Made by a program: the position numbers and the translations under genes. A stretch of 64,000 nucleotides of DNA from Inquilinus sp042743185 (GTDB taxonomy: Bacteria; Pseudomonadota; Alphaproteobacteria; DSM-16000; Inquilinaceae): the NCBI RefSeq assembly GCF_042743185.1, contig NZ_JBHYMS010000001.1, forward strand, positions 261,155 through 325,154, read 5' to 3'. Below, piece by piece: positions 63,925 through 64,000 of the stretch. Numbering within the stretch: the stretch's first letter is position 1; each line of letters begins with the position of its first letter. The notes below the pieces were generated by a model that was not told the origin of the DNA, did no database searches, and was given only the letters and a program-made list of their open reading frames with translations.

Positions 63925-63986
63925 ATCTCGCGCTCTTCTTCGGCCAGCGTCATGCCCAGCAGACCCTTCTTCAGGGCTGTGTCCAT
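63925..63986 (-). pseudogene. 5' end of a gene cut off by the IS
   Basis: On the minus strand a frame opens at ATG 63984-63986 and reads MDTALKKGLLGMTLAEEERE before it enters the IS right end, where it soon meets a stop. Only about 21 original codons remain. The sequence looks like a real protein start, but is too short to assign. Upstream lies the window edge, so promoter evidence is missing. Confidence 0.4.
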
Positions 63987-64000
63987 AATCAACTAGTTCG

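Overview
The window is about 64 kb of GC-rich DNA with dense, often overlapping genes. It looks like an alphaproteobacterial chromosome, possibly Rhodospirillales. This rests on the TAXI-type TRAP transporter, an IalB-family protein, a tandem pair of TssC sheath genes as in alphaproteobacterial imp clusters, and the composition. No 16S rRNA or complete tRNA is present, so the genus is open.

Layout. (1) 1-3401, plus strand: the end of a di-haem cytochrome c peroxidase, a membrane sensor histidine kinase and a response regulator with two receiver domains. (2) 3485-5265, minus: a lipid-anchored sorbosone/glucose dehydrogenase-like protein and a DUF2231 membrane protein. (3) 5347-9103, minus: a TAXI TRAP transporter (binding protein, fused permease, DUF1850 protein). 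(4) 9272-19921, minus: a type VI secretion (T6SS) effector arm of Hcp, a proline-rich lipoprotein, a tail-anchored protein, VgrG, a disordered protein, a TPR-like protein and a large PAAR-like/Rhs protein ending in a predicted deaminase toxin. (5) 20451-52445, plus: the T6SS structural and regulatory cluster. Its order is secreted PPC-like protein, tssA, tssB, two tssC genes, tagJ, tssE, tssF, tssG, tssH, fha/tagH, tssJ, tssK, tssL with an OmpA domain, tssM, tagF, pppA, ppkA, a vWA protein, tagT, tagS, tagR, a short IcmF-like protein and a pseudo-phosphatase/M23 peptidase fusion. (6) 52465-57877, minus: a LacI regulator, a sulfatase and a CUT1 ABC sugar importer lacking its ATPase gene, with a perfect palindromic operator candidate upstream. 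(7) 57878-64000: a loose, decayed region with tRNA-end-like repeats beside hairpins, an IalB-family protein, small unknown genes, a LysR regulator, a frameshifted ClC antiporter cut by an IS6-family element, and a truncated ORF at the edge.

How the parts fit. Regions 4 and 5 are divergent and together form one T6SS with a threonine-phosphorylation control set (PpkA, PppA, FHA, TagF, TagT/S/R). The hcp and tssA upstream regions carry inverted copies of a 43-44 bp element containing GTGAC-N4-GTCAC, which suggests joint control of both arms. The less familiar parts are the last two genes (a short IcmF-like protein without a GTPase, and a degenerate PP2C domain joined through one membrane helix to an intact M23 peptidase), the two unknown genes between vgrG and rhs, and the Rhs deaminase tip with no visible immunity gene beside it. 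Most of the rhs gene after codon ~548 is strikingly AT-rich, which points to replacement of its 3' part by transfer.
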